Made by a program: the position numbers and the translations under genes | DNA from: Candidatus Omnitrophota bacterium | Lineage (GTDB): Bacteria; Omnitrophota; Gorgyraeia; JAHJTE01 | Direction of reading: 5' to 3' | NCBI GenBank assembly: GCA_020058285.1 | Contig: JAGVEL010000009.1 | Span: 1-48,092 of the forward strand | DNA length: 48,092 nucleotides | The notes under the pieces: generated by a model | What the model saw: the letters and a program-made list of their open reading frames with translations, nothing else | Told to the model about the DNA's origin: nothing | Databases searched by the model: none | Shown here: in pieces, positions 35,829 to 45,899 of the stretch | Layout: each line of letters opens with the position of its first letter | Position numbering within the stretch: position 1 is the first letter of the stretch

Positions 35829-35857
35829 TTGACACAAAGCCGGTAAATTGATAAAAT
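35829..35857 (+). promoter_or_regulatory. sigma70-type promoter
   Basis: TTGACA-17 bp-TAAAAT upstream of 35900 ORF. Confidence 0.65.
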
Positions 35858-35899
35858 TAAACACTCTAAATAATCAAATCCAACCCTTAAACCCTGAGA

Positions 35900-36781
35900 G
35901 TGATGAGTTCCAGAGAATCCGGCATTTCCTTAGTAAAAAAGTCCTACAAAACCACGATTGAGTCCCTCAAGGACCATCCTTCAATTTTTTTCCCTTTCAT
36001 AATTTTCGCAATATTTGAATTCTTAGCCCTGATGTTAATTTATCTTGCTCCGCGAATGCCTTTAAAAATCATATTTGGCCCGCCAATTAGGACTTTCTGG
36101 GGAGAGATTTTCTTGCATTATCCGGCAAATTTCCTTTTAATCCCTAAATTAACCAATCTGGCGAGGATGGGTTTGTCCATACTGCTTGGTTCAGTATTAA
36201 CCGGTATGGCTGTAACCTTAATTTATGATATTTACACTAAGAAGAAGGTAAGCTTAGACACAGCGTTTCTTACAGCAGTTAAAAAATATCTGTCATTATT
36301 CACAGTTGTCTTTTTATTAACTGCTTTATTTTATTTTATTGAGAAATTTCTCACCATAAGTTTAATAAAGTATTTCCGCGCTGGCCATATTAAGTTATTG
36401 TTTTTGAATAAAGGCTTATGGCTTGGGCCGATATTGATTTGCTTAAATTCACTTATGGCGATTATTATTCAGGCAGCGTTTATTTATGCCATACCTATTT
36501 TAATGATTGAAAAGGAGAAGACATTTAAAGCAATAATCCGATCTTTCGTTCTATTCAAAAAGTTAGCCGTTCCAACCATTATCTTAGTCGGCCTGCCAAT
36601 GCTTTTTTATATCCCGATACTTGTGCTTAGTTATAATTCAGCATTCTTAATTGATAAGATTTTTCCGGAATTTGTTATTCTTGTTTCGTTTTTAGGCATT
36701 TTAATCAGCTCTTTGGTCATAGATATTTTAGTTACTGTTTCAACCACAAATTTATATTTAATAAATAAAGGAAATCAATGA
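35900..36781 (+). CDS. multi-TM membrane protein of unknown function
   Basis: long hydrophobic segments. Confidence 0.75.
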   Translation: MMSSRESGISLVKKSYKTTIESLKDHPSIFFPFIIFAIFEFLALMLIYLAPRMPLKIIFGPPIRTFWGEIFLHYPANFLLIPKLTNLARMGLSILLGSVLTGMAVTLIYDIYTKKKVSLDTAFLTAVKKYLSLFTVVFLLTALFYFIEKFLTISLIKYFRAGHIKLLFLNKGLWLGPILICLNSLMAIIIQAAFIYAIPILMIEKEKTFKAIIRSFVLFKKLAVPTIILVGLPMLFYIPILVLSYNSAFLIDKIFPEFVILVSFLGILISSLVIDILVTVSTTNLYLINKGNQ

Positions 36782-37614
36782 AAAAAAATATCTGTCTTAT
36801 ATTTATTGTTGTTTCATTTTTTTTCCTTTCTGGCTGCGGCTCTGACCAGTATGCAATTGAACAACAATATTGGAAAGCGCAAAGGCGCGCAGAAAAGATC
36901 TTTAATAATCCAGATGCCTCTCCGCCAAGAGAATTAGCAAAAGTTGTTTCCTTATTTCAAAACTTCTCCAAAAGAAATTCTACTGATAAATTAGCCATTG
37001 AAGCTGATTTTAATATTGCCCGCCTTTATTTAGTAAAAGATGAATACGAACTTGCCCGGACGCAATTAAAAGCAATAATGAATAAATATGTCAAGTCGGA
37101 TGCAGTTTGTGCTGAGGCAACTTTTATGGTTGGTAATTCCTACGAAATGGAAGATAATTGGGCTGCTGCCTTAGGTCAATACAAAAAAATAATTAGAGAT
37201 TATCCATTGACTGTCCGGGGTCTAAGCGTTCCGGTATATATTGCCCAGCATTATAAAGTTAAATATCAGCCGGATAAGATGATTGCGGCATATCAAGAAG
37301 CAATAGCCCATTATCGGCAATTATCCGATAAATATCCGGCTACACCGCTTGCGTTTAATGTTGACTTGTTAGTAGCGAATTGTTATTCGGCAATCAAGGA
37401 GTGGCACAGCGCAATAGACACTTTGAATAGTATAATTACCAAATATAAGGGGAAGATTAAAATGGATGCCATATTTTTGAATATGGCTTTAATCTATAAT
37501 AAAGAGTTAAAAGATAACAAAAGTGCAAAGGAAATTTTGAATAAATTGATTCAGGATTATCCGGATAGCCGAATAATTCCGGCAGCAAAAAAATTATTAA
37601 AAGAGATTAAATGA
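36778..37614 (+). CDS. TPR lipoprotein (BamD/YbgF-like)
   Basis: FFLSGCGS lipobox; repeated FNIARLYL/QYKKIIRDYP TPR-like units. Confidence 0.8.
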   Translation: MKKNICLIFIVVSFFFLSGCGSDQYAIEQQYWKAQRRAEKIFNNPDASPPRELAKVVSLFQNFSKRNSTDKLAIEADFNIARLYLVKDEYELARTQLKAIMNKYVKSDAVCAEATFMVGNSYEMEDNWAAALGQYKKIIRDYPLTVRGLSVPVYIAQHYKVKYQPDKMIAAYQEAIAHYRQLSDKYPATPLAFNVDLLVANCYSAIKEWHSAIDTLNSIITKYKGKIKMDAIFLNMALIYNKELKDNKSAKEILNKLIQDYPDSRIIPAAKKLLKEIK

Positions 37615-37638
37615 GGCAAAAGTTACGGAGCGTATAAA

Positions 37639-38856
37639 ATGGAAAAGCAAATTTTAGTATCAGAAGAAAAAATGTGGAGCGTTTCATTCCAGAACTTCCT
37701 TAACACTATGCTTAAGGATATCATGTCGATGCTTGGCGCGGAATGTGGCTCATTATTTTTATTTGATTCAGAGAATAAAGAGCTTGTGCTTGATTCATTT
37801 TATAATTCAAAGAATATAGAGATAAGAGGGCTAAAGCGTAAAATTGGCGAAGGCATATCCGGAAAAGTTGCTGATAAAAAATTGCCGGTTTTAGTTAAGG
37901 ATATTGGCAATGATTCGCGTTTCAATCAAAACGGCTTTAAGCATTACCGCACAAGTTCGTTTATTTCTCTGCCGCTGGTTATTTCTGAAGGCTTAATCGG
38001 CCTGGTAAACGTGGCTGATAAATCTTCTGGTGAGTCTTTTTCTGAAAAAGATTTGCAGAATACAATTACAATTGCAAAATACACCTGCCTGATTATAGAC
38101 ATCTCTAATAAAAACCTAATTCTGAAGAAGGAGAGAGAGGCAGTTATTAATCAGAAGGCCTTATTAGAAAAATACGCCTCAGTTGGCAAGCTTGCAGCTA
38201 ACGTGGTCCATGAGGTTAATAATCCCCTTGATGGTATAATTCGCTACAATAATATGGCTCTTTTCCTTCTTGAGCAGATGGAAGGAGCTAGTGTTGCAAA
38301 GGAATATCTACTTGAGGTAAAAGGCGGCCTTAGCCGTATAGCCAAGATTACAAAATCATTGGTTGAATTCTCACAATTGGTTAATTCCAAAGCAAATGAT
38401 TTAAGGAAAATGAGCGAAGCGCATAGCTTGCTAGATGAATCCCTGTTACATCTAAAAGAAAAAATTCATTCCGGGATTATTGTGCGCAAAAATTATCACA
38501 AGGATGAAGTAAGGATTCACGACATAGGGCTTTCGCATATTTTTGTGAATATTATGAAAAATGCCTTAGAGGCAATGCCGGAAAAAGGCAGTTTAGAGAT
38601 TTCTACGAGATTAGATGATTCTGACTTTGAAGTAAGTTTTAAAGATACCGGCTCAGGAATTCCTGCGGATATTCAGCACTTTATATTTGAGCCGTTTTTT
38701 ACCACCAAGGGCAAGAGCGAAGGTATGGGTTTAGGCCTGGCAATTTGCAAGGAAATAATAAATAGATATCAAGGCCAGATTAACGTGGTTAGCTGTTTTG
38801 AACGGGGAAGTATTTTTACGATAAAGATTCCAAAGAGATTTTTAGAAAATGGCTAA
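37639..38856 (+). CDS. soluble GAF-domain sensor histidine kinase
   Basis: GAF region; VVHEVNNPLDGI H-box; NALEAMPEKG, DTGSGIPADIQHFIFEPFFTTKGKSEGMGLGLAICKEI. Confidence 0.9.
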   Translation: MEKQILVSEEKMWSVSFQNFLNTMLKDIMSMLGAECGSLFLFDSENKELVLDSFYNSKNIEIRGLKRKIGEGISGKVADKKLPVLVKDIGNDSRFNQNGFKHYRTSSFISLPLVISEGLIGLVNVADKSSGESFSEKDLQNTITIAKYTCLIIDISNKNLILKKEREAVINQKALLEKYASVGKLAANVVHEVNNPLDGIIRYNNMALFLLEQMEGASVAKEYLLEVKGGLSRIAKITKSLVEFSQLVNSKANDLRKMSEAHSLLDESLLHLKEKIHSGIIVRKNYHKDEVRIHDIGLSHIFVNIMKNALEAMPEKGSLEISTRLDDSDFEVSFKDTGSGIPADIQHFIFEPFFTTKGKSEGMGLGLAICKEIINRYQGQINVVSCFERGSIFTIKIPKRFLENG

Positions 38857-40273
38857 ATTTAACGCTAAACTTAACGGACACGCGCACATCTTAATAGTTG
38901 ATGACGAACCCTTGATAACTCGTTCGTTAAGCGAGGTATTGGCGCTTTCCGGCTACAGCGTAACAACTGCTTGTGACGGTAAAGAAGCCCTGGAATTATT
39001 AAAGAAGTATATGATGGATATTGTAATTACAGATATCCGCATGCCGGATATAGATGGCATCAGTTTATTAAAAAATATTAAGATTACCTCTCCGGAAACT
39101 CCGGTTATCCTGATGACCGGCTACGGCAGCATTGAAAGCGCAGTCGAAGCAATGAGATACGGCGCTTATGATTATATTACAAAGCCGATACAGGATAATG
39201 AAATTAAGATTGTTATTGAGCGCATAATGCAGGCGCGTAAGCTCCTAGATGAGAATAAATTATTAAAGGAACAGCTTTGCGCAAGTAGCAAAGAGCGGTT
39301 TTTAGACATTGTTGGTAAAAGTTTGAGTATGCAGAAGATTTATACGCTTATTGAAGCTATTGCCACTACCCGGGCCACAGTTTTGATTCACGGCGAAAGC
39401 GGAACAGGCAAGCGCATGATTGCGCACGCTATACATAAATGCAATGAATTTGAGCGCGATAAACCATTTGTTGAGGTTAGCTGCGGCGCTTTGACCGAAA
39501 CCTTGCTTGAGAGTGAACTTTTTGGTCACGTAAAAGGCGCTTATACCGGAGCAATTAAAGACAGGATCGGCAGATTTGAGTTGGCAGACGGCGGAAGTAT
39601 TTTCCTGGATGAGATTGATGCTTTTTCGCCGGCTTTGCAGGTTAAATTATTAAGAGTTTTACAGGAAGGCGAATTTGAGCGGGTTGGCGATACTAAAACA
39701 GTCAAGGTTGATGTAAGAGTGATTGCTGCAACAAACCAGGATTTACAGCACTTGATTAGCAATGGAAAATTCCGCAAGGATTTATATTACCGCCTGAATA
39801 TTATTTCCATTGAACTTCCGCAATTAAAGCAAAGAAAAGAAGATATTCCGATTCTTGTTGATGAATTTTTAAAAAAACACTCGCAACATTTAAAGAAGAA
39901 AATCGAAGGTTTGTCTAAGCAGGCCCTAGAGATTTTAATGGATTATAACTGGCCGGGTAATGTGCGGGAGTTAGAGAACGTTATTGAGCGTTCTGTAATT
40001 TTATCTAAAGGCACGACAATTATCCCTGAAGACTTTCCGGAGTTTTTGCAAAACACTGCTTGCGCTAACCTGGGTATTGATTCACTTAACCTTAATTTGA
40101 GGCAGGCGCTGCAGGATCCGGAAAAAGATATAATTATTAACGCGCTCAATACCACTAGCGGGAACAGAAACGAAGCTGCAAGAATCTTAGGCATAAACCG
40201 GACTACACTTTACAAGAAAATGTGTAAGTTCGGACTATTAAAAAACGGTGCAGAAGCAATTAAACGAAGATAG
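38849..40273 (+). CDS. NtrC-family sigma54-dependent response regulator
   Basis: receiver DDEP/DIRMPDIDG; GESGTGKRMIAHAIH, ELFGHVKGAYTGA (GAFTGA), FIS-like HTH. Confidence 0.95.
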   Translation: MAKFNAKLNGHAHILIVDDEPLITRSLSEVLALSGYSVTTACDGKEALELLKKYMMDIVITDIRMPDIDGISLLKNIKITSPETPVILMTGYGSIESAVEAMRYGAYDYITKPIQDNEIKIVIERIMQARKLLDENKLLKEQLCASSKERFLDIVGKSLSMQKIYTLIEAIATTRATVLIHGESGTGKRMIAHAIHKCNEFERDKPFVEVSCGALTETLLESELFGHVKGAYTGAIKDRIGRFELADGGSIFLDEIDAFSPALQVKLLRVLQEGEFERVGDTKTVKVDVRVIAATNQDLQHLISNGKFRKDLYYRLNIISIELPQLKQRKEDIPILVDEFLKKHSQHLKKKIEGLSKQALEILMDYNWPGNVRELENVIERSVILSKGTTIIPEDFPEFLQNTACANLGIDSLNLNLRQALQDPEKDIIINALNTTSGNRNEAARILGINRTTLYKKMCKFGLLKNGAEAIKRR

Positions 40274-40283
40274 GCAGCCCTAA

Positions 40284-41309
40284 GTGATAAACCGGCAATT
40301 AAATTTAGCAGATCTTATAAATGTAAAAGATTGGCAGGAAATTCAGGATAATTTTTCCTTAGTTACCGGAGCCAGTCTGCGTATCGTTGATGAGCAAGGT
40401 GAGTTAATTACTTCTCCTAGCGGCCAATCCCGCCTTTGCCGCGAATTAATTCAAGAATCCCCTTTTAAAGATGCTATCTGCGGAAAATGCCTGCCGACTT
40501 TTTTAGGCGGCAAACAAGTCTTAAACAGAAATCTGGATTTTGAATGTTTGCCAGGTGTGCATAATTTTATAAGCCCCTTAGGAGTTGAATCCGGCAAGGT
40601 TTTAGGCTATCTTATTGTTGGCCCGGTTTTTTTAGTCACGCGCCAGCCAAAACAAGCATACCAAAGAGTTGCTGAGGAATTCAAGATTGATTTAGATGAA
40701 TTTTGGGCAGGTTTGCTTGAGATAAAGGTAATTTCTTATCAGGGCGCTCAGTCTTTGGTAGAGTTAGTCCGGGATGTTGCCGAGTATATTTTAAAATGCG
40801 CTTATCAGAGTGTTAATCAACAAAAACAGGCAGCGTTATTTGTCAGCCAGCCGGAATTAAAGAGGGTTTTAGAGGTATTATTAGATGTGGCTTTCCAGGT
40901 AAGCGGTGCAGATATTGGTTCAATAATGTTTTTTGAGAAAGACAGAGATTATCTGACTATCCAGGCATCAAGAGGAATTCCTGATGATATTGCTAGAGAC
41001 GCAAGGGTCCGCCTCGGCGAAGGTATATCTGGTATTGCCGCAAAGGAAAACAGGGCGCTTTTAATCAATGATAATATAAAAGATAACAGGATAAAATCAC
41101 TGCTTTCCCGGCCGCAAATTAAATCTTCAATGGTCCTGCCGATAAATGCTCAAAGTAAGACTAAGGGTGTGATGAATTTGGGGGTTATGAGAAGCTCGCC
41201 GTTTAGCTTTAATGAGGATAATGTAGGTTTGGTGAATAAGCTTATTGACTTGGCAACAATTACAATGTCTTCAGGCAAGTCAAAAAACCTTTCTAGCGTT
41301 CCCGCCTAA
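40284..41309 (+). CDS. PocR-GAF domain sensory protein
   Basis: N-term PocR-like Cys motif (CRELI..AICGKC..FECLPGVHNFISPL), C-term GAF. Confidence 0.82.
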   Translation: MINRQLNLADLINVKDWQEIQDNFSLVTGASLRIVDEQGELITSPSGQSRLCRELIQESPFKDAICGKCLPTFLGGKQVLNRNLDFECLPGVHNFISPLGVESGKVLGYLIVGPVFLVTRQPKQAYQRVAEEFKIDLDEFWAGLLEIKVISYQGAQSLVELVRDVAEYILKCAYQSVNQQKQAALFVSQPELKRVLEVLLDVAFQVSGADIGSIMFFEKDRDYLTIQASRGIPDDIARDARVRLGEGISGIAAKENRALLINDNIKDNRIKSLLSRPQIKSSMVLPINAQSKTKGVMNLGVMRSSPFSFNEDNVGLVNKLIDLATITMSSGKSKNLSSVPA

Positions 41310-42663
41310 ACGAAGTTGAAAGTATCTTGAGTTCTTCCCGGTATTTAGCTACTGTCCTGCGCGACAACTTCAGGTTATTTTGTTTGCTGATAATCTCGCA
41401 GATATCCTTATCAGTTAAGGGTTTTTTCTTATCTTCTTTTTCTATCAAAGTTTTAATGATTTTTTTAACAAAACTTGACGATACGCATTGGCCGTTAGTA
41501 TTAGAGATAGAAGAGGGAAAGAAGTTTTTTAAAGCAACAACTCCTGAAGGGATTTTAACATATTTATTCATTATTGCCCGGCAAACCGTGGTTTCGTGAA
41601 TATCAAGAATACTTGACACATCATGAAAATTAAGCGGCTTTAAAAGAGACAAGTCTTTTTTTATTGCCTCTTGTTGGATATCCGCAACTGTTTCAATAAT
41701 CCTGCGTAATGTTGACTGGCGGCGCGTAATTGAGCGCAGTAATTCTATAGCGCTGCTAAGTTTCTGCATTAAAAATTCTCTTGCTTTTTGATCCAGATTT
41801 TGATTTTTAAGCATATTTCGGTAATTGCGGCTGATATGTAATGTCGGGAGGTCTTCATTGTTTATGGTAATTTTTAATTCATCCCCATCAAGGTCAATGA
41901 TGATATCCGGGATAATATGTTGCGGATGTTCCTGGCTGTAGTTGCGGCCGGGTTTTGGGTCAAACTTTAGGACATCTTTAATTAAAGGCTCAATTAACTC
42001 CAAGGGCTGTTTTAAAGATTTGGCTATTATTTGAAACCTTTTTTTCGCCACATCTTCTAAGTGGTTCTCCATGATTAATTTTATTAGCGGGTTTTGTTCA
42101 TTGGATTGGCTTAATTGGATAAGCAGGCATTCAGAAATAGACCTGGCGCCAACACCGCTTGGCTCAAATTGCTGGATTAATTTTAGGGTGTTTTCAATTG
42201 GTTTATTTGGCAATCCCAGGGTCTTAGCAATTTCCTCAATTGAAGCCTTTAGGTAGCCGTTATCATCAATATTACCGATTATTTCCTCACCAATTTTCAG
42301 CTGTTCATCATCACAAGCCATTATACTTAACTGCCTTAATAAGACTTCCTGGAGGTTCATTTTTCGGCTTACCAGGGTAGCGTGTAGAGTGATATTAGAG
42401 GCTTCTTTTTGGCCAAGGTATTTGTCAGGGTAGTAGCTATCTGAGTCTTCAAGGATAGAGAGGAGTTCAGAGGTTTTGTCAGAAACACCTGCTTTTACAA
42501 CTACGGTGTCTTTTACAACAGACTCTTCTAATAGAGGATTGTTTTCCAGCTCCTGGTTTACAAGGTCTTTTAGTTCTGGCAAAGGCAAGGCCAGAATCTT
42601 TAAAGATTGCTGCATTTGCGGAGCCAGAAGTCTTCTTAGTTCTAATCGTTGCTTTATCTGCAT
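41293..42663 (-). CDS. rpoN: RNA polymerase sigma-54 factor
   Basis: QRLELRRLLAPQMQQSLKILALPLPEL; RpoN box SRRTVAKYREELKI. Confidence 0.95.
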   Translation of the reverse strand: MQIKQRLELRRLLAPQMQQSLKILALPLPELKDLVNQELENNPLLEESVVKDTVVVKAGVSDKTSELLSILEDSDSYYPDKYLGQKEASNITLHATLVSRKMNLQEVLLRQLSIMACDDEQLKIGEEIIGNIDDNGYLKASIEEIAKTLGLPNKPIENTLKLIQQFEPSGVGARSISECLLIQLSQSNEQNPLIKLIMENHLEDVAKKRFQIIAKSLKQPLELIEPLIKDVLKFDPKPGRNYSQEHPQHIIPDIIIDLDGDELKITINNEDLPTLHISRNYRNMLKNQNLDQKAREFLMQKLSSAIELLRSITRRQSTLRRIIETVADIQQEAIKKDLSLLKPLNFHDVSSILDIHETTVCRAIMNKYVKIPSGVVALKNFFPSSISNTNGQCVSSSFVKKIIKTLIEKEDKKKPLTDKDICEIISKQNNLKLSRRTVAKYREELKILSTSFRRER

Positions 42664-42709
42664 AAGTGACTAAATTATAACATATAAATTAAAAACTGGA
42701 TAGTTTTTA

Positions 42710-42737
42710 TTGACTTAGCCTTTAAGTCGTGTATACT
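42710..42737 (+). promoter_or_regulatory. sigma70-type promoter
   Basis: TTGACT-16 bp-TATACT. Confidence 0.55.
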
Positions 42738-42741
42738 ATTA

Positions 42742-42757
42742 ATGAGTACATACTCAT
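42742..42757. promoter_or_regulatory. operator-like inverted repeat
   Basis: ATGAGTA-CA-TACTCAT immediately 3' of the -10 box. Confidence 0.5.
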
Positions 42758-42781
42758 AATAACTATGGGGTTAGTTTTCAC

Positions 42782-43108
42782 ATGAAAAATCGTGGTCGTC
42801 CCAAGAAAATCAAGGTTATAGAAAAAGCCCCGGAAATCAGCAGCTTTAGCCCACGTGGCAAGCCTGGTAGGCCGGATGAGGTAGAGATAAGCCTGGAGGA
42901 GTTTGAAGCCTTAAGGTTGTCAGACTATTTAGGCCAAAGCCAGACCCAGGCTAGCGCAAGTATGGCTATAAGTCAGCAGACCTTTAGCCGGATCATTAAA
43001 AAAGCCAGGAAAGCAGTGGCAGAAGCATTGGTCAGGGGTAAAAGAATAATGATTCACGGAGGTAGTTTTTATTTGACCAAAGACCAGCCAAACCCGCCAA
43101 AGAAATAA
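42782..43108 (+). CDS. DUF134/UPF0251 family HTH protein
   Basis: RGRPKK, VEISLEEFEALRLSDYLGQSQTQASASMAISQQTFSRIIKKARKAVAEAL. Confidence 0.9.
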   Translation: MKNRGRPKKIKVIEKAPEISSFSPRGKPGRPDEVEISLEEFEALRLSDYLGQSQTQASASMAISQQTFSRIIKKARKAVAEALVRGKRIMIHGGSFYLTKDQPNPPKK

Positions 43109-43391
43109 TCCGTTCAATATTTCATCCAAATCTTAGCTATACTTACAACCCAAAGCCTTATAAACCTAAATAATAGCCTAAATAGGGTTACTGCGCAACT
43201 TCCTATAATATATCTTATGTTAACTTCGCCATATATGAGGATATTGGCACAACATATTGGTATATAATGATTTGCATAATTTTCAAAATAAGCTGTGGAA
43301 AACCGAGTTCAAACTTACCGGGACTTACTTGGATTTATGGCTGGTTATTGTTTAAGGAGCTTTGTGGTATTAGTTGGTATTTTGAATGGTG

Positions 43392-44363
43392 TTACGGAGT
43401 GATATTCGGCTTGATATTTGTGCCTATAAACCTGTCTAAACCCAGGTCATCCTGGACCCAGCCGTTTATAAGGTTATTACTAGTCATTTCTTGCCTAGCC
43501 TGGTCATACTCTTCCTTGGTTATCCTGCGTGCCAACAGAGGCTCATCAGAGGCCTTAAAACAAGGAAAATACTGGCTCATCAAAGCAACATGCACATTTT
43601 CAGAGACTTCTTGTGATAGGAACTTCATAATTGCGGAGGTTCCGGAAAGGTTGTTTGGTAGGACTAAATGCCTTATTATTAACCCTTTTACAATTACGCC
43701 ATTTTCATCAAAGAGGCAATCCGGGGTTTGTCTGTACATTTCTTTTATAGCCTGGCGGTTGTAAACCGGGTAGTTTTTAGCCCCGGAATATTGCTGGGCT
43801 ATTTGCTCATTATCATAGCGCATATCCGGTAGGTATATATCAATGATTCCATCAAATAACTGCAGGGTTTCTAAACTGTCATAACCTCCGGTATTATAAA
43901 TGAGCGGAATCTTTAAACCCTTAGGAATTGCCAGAAAAATAGCCTTTAAGATTTGAGCGGCTACGTGGGTTGGGCTGACAAAATTGATATTGTGGCATCC
44001 GCGGTCCTGGAGTTCGAGCATTATGTTAACCAATGCTTCTAATGTGATTTCTTTGCCGTTTTCAAGCTGGCTAAATTCATAGTTTTGGCAATATATACAG
44101 TTCATATTGCAGTTTGAGAAAAATATGGTTCCAGAGCCTTTTGTACCTGAAATCGGAGGTTCTTCACCATGATGAGCTAGCCAGCTATATACCTTAGGTA
44201 GGCTGCCGGTTTTGCACACCCCCCTCTTATCCTTAATTCGGTTTACGCGGCAGTTATGAGGGCAAATAGTACAGGATTCCAGGATCTTATAGGCCCGGTC
44301 AATCCTAGCTTGGAAGTCTTTAGGGTCGGTTTCGTAAAGATTAATATAAGATGGTTTAAACAT
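43392..44363 (-). CDS. radical SAM protein, pyruvate formate-lyase activase-like (COG1313)
   Basis: CTICPHNCRVNRIKDKRGVCKTG; FSNCNMNCIYCQNYEFSQ. Confidence 0.9.
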   Translation of the reverse strand: MFKPSYINLYETDPKDFQARIDRAYKILESCTICPHNCRVNRIKDKRGVCKTGSLPKVYSWLAHHGEEPPISGTKGSGTIFFSNCNMNCIYCQNYEFSQLENGKEITLEALVNIMLELQDRGCHNINFVSPTHVAAQILKAIFLAIPKGLKIPLIYNTGGYDSLETLQLFDGIIDIYLPDMRYDNEQIAQQYSGAKNYPVYNRQAIKEMYRQTPDCLFDENGVIVKGLIIRHLVLPNNLSGTSAIMKFLSQEVSENVHVALMSQYFPCFKASDEPLLARRITKEEYDQARQEMTSNNLINGWVQDDLGLDRFIGTNIKPNITP

Positions 44364-44450
44364 GTAAAATTAGTAGATAATCAATGCCTAATGTTCAATG
44401 ACTAATTAATTAGGAATTTAATAATTAAAAAATTAATTCGGCATTCGGGT

Positions 44451-44478
44451 TTAGCCTGCCTGTCGGTAGGCAGGCTAA
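44451..44478. repeat. intergenic palindrome
   Basis: TTAGCCTGCC-TGTCGGTA-GGCAGGCTAA, 10-bp stem. Confidence 0.75.
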
Positions 44479-44528
44479 TTAGACATTTAATAGAAGCTAA
44501 TGGGTACTCGTTAGTGGAGGCATTTTAC

Positions 44529-45887
44529 TTATCGGTTACTCAGTAAAGACCTTTCAGCGTGCTCACGAATATCTTTAAAAGGGTTATTTTTTGCTGCGTG
44601 TTTTAGCGCCCCAATTGCTTGAGGCGTATTAATAGCAGCAAGTAAACTAACTGCGCTAAAAGAGGCCTTCCAGCGGCCCCTTTCAAGAGATTGGATAATT
44701 ATATTAACATTCTCATTGATTAGTTTTTTTGATTCCGGTTGGCCATACATATACAATACATATAAAGCATCGATAGTTTCACCTTCTTGTCTTTCACCTA
44801 TTTTTTTGTTTTTAAGAAGATTCAGGAGTGGCTCGGTAGCAACAAATTTATGGCTTTGGCCAAGGGCGTAAGCAGCTTCGCTTTTTACTTCTTCATCAGG
44901 ATCGCCTAGCATCTTTATTATTTGAGGAATTATTTTATCAGCCTTCTGGAGCCTAAACCATGTAATCATGCTTCTAATTGCTGCATCCCTAACTCTGGGG
45001 TTTTCATCCTCAAGCAGGTTCTTAAGTGTTTCTTTGGTCTCTTGACGCCGGCTATTGCTTAGGTCTATACAAGCCCTGACTCTTATTCTTTCATCCTGAT
45101 TATTCTCTTTATTCGTTAAATCGATTAAAGCTTTCACTGATTCTGGAGTATCGTATTGGGCAAGGGCCAAACTCGCATTATTAACCAGACGGGAATCATT
45201 ACTTTTAGTCGCCTCAATGATTAAAGGAATTATCTTTTCATCATTTATAAATTGTAAGCCGGAAAGGGCTGCAGCGCGGATATCATTTTCCTTATTTTTT
45301 AATAAGGCGACAAGGGCATCTTTATAGTTTTCTCTAAGTTTACTGGAAGAAATCCTAGTAGCAATGCAATTGAGGGATTCGGATTTTAATACCGGATTTG
45401 AATTTGTGGCTAGGTTTAACATTGCGTTAATCTTTGCAGCCTCATTTAAAGGCGCTATTTTAACAAGTTGTTTTATTGCCTCTATTGAATCTTTTTTATC
45501 TGAAATGCCAGTTTTGAGCTCACGTATGCCTTGCCCATTTTCAATGACAGTAAATATACCAGTTTCACCCTTGTTTAAGAATAATCCTATTTCATGATTG
45601 ATTTGAACATTTACAAAACTTCCTACACAGCCTTGTACGGTTATTGGAGATATTAATATTGTTTTTCCAGTTATTCTGCCTTTTAGTACCTGTTCTATTT
45701 CTATTAATGCTGTTTTTGTTCTGATTTCTTGGACTTTGCCAATAACGATAAAATTACTCTGTTCAGCAAGTTCTAGGATACTAAAATATTTCATATCTGC
45801 AGAGGTAAGTTCAGGCGTAATGAAAATTATCAAAAATGTTAGAGATATTATAAATCTAGTGATGTGAACTAACCGCCTTGTATTCAT
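44529..45887 (-). CDS. secreted HEAT-repeat protein
   Basis: signal peptide; repeated DEEVKSEAAYALGQ / NPRVRDAAIRSM units. Confidence 0.85.
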   Translation of the reverse strand: MNTRRLVHITRFIISLTFLIIFITPELTSADMKYFSILELAEQSNFIVIGKVQEIRTKTALIEIEQVLKGRITGKTILISPITVQGCVGSFVNVQINHEIGLFLNKGETGIFTVIENGQGIRELKTGISDKKDSIEAIKQLVKIAPLNEAAKINAMLNLATNSNPVLKSESLNCIATRISSSKLRENYKDALVALLKNKENDIRAAALSGLQFINDEKIIPLIIEATKSNDSRLVNNASLALAQYDTPESVKALIDLTNKENNQDERIRVRACIDLSNSRRQETKETLKNLLEDENPRVRDAAIRSMITWFRLQKADKIIPQIIKMLGDPDEEVKSEAAYALGQSHKFVATEPLLNLLKNKKIGERQEGETIDALYVLYMYGQPESKKLINENVNIIIQSLERGRWKASFSAVSLLAAINTPQAIGALKHAAKNNPFKDIREHAERSLLSNR

Positions 45888-45899
45888 TATGCCTCCTTT

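Noticed and set aside
43239-43262. third sigma54-like promoter TTGGCACAACATATTGG
   Set aside because: Spacing between the -24 and -12 elements is one base too long and GC is replaced by GG
43267-43764. plus-strand 165-aa ORF
   Set aside because: Mostly antisense to a clear radical SAM gene; no family signature
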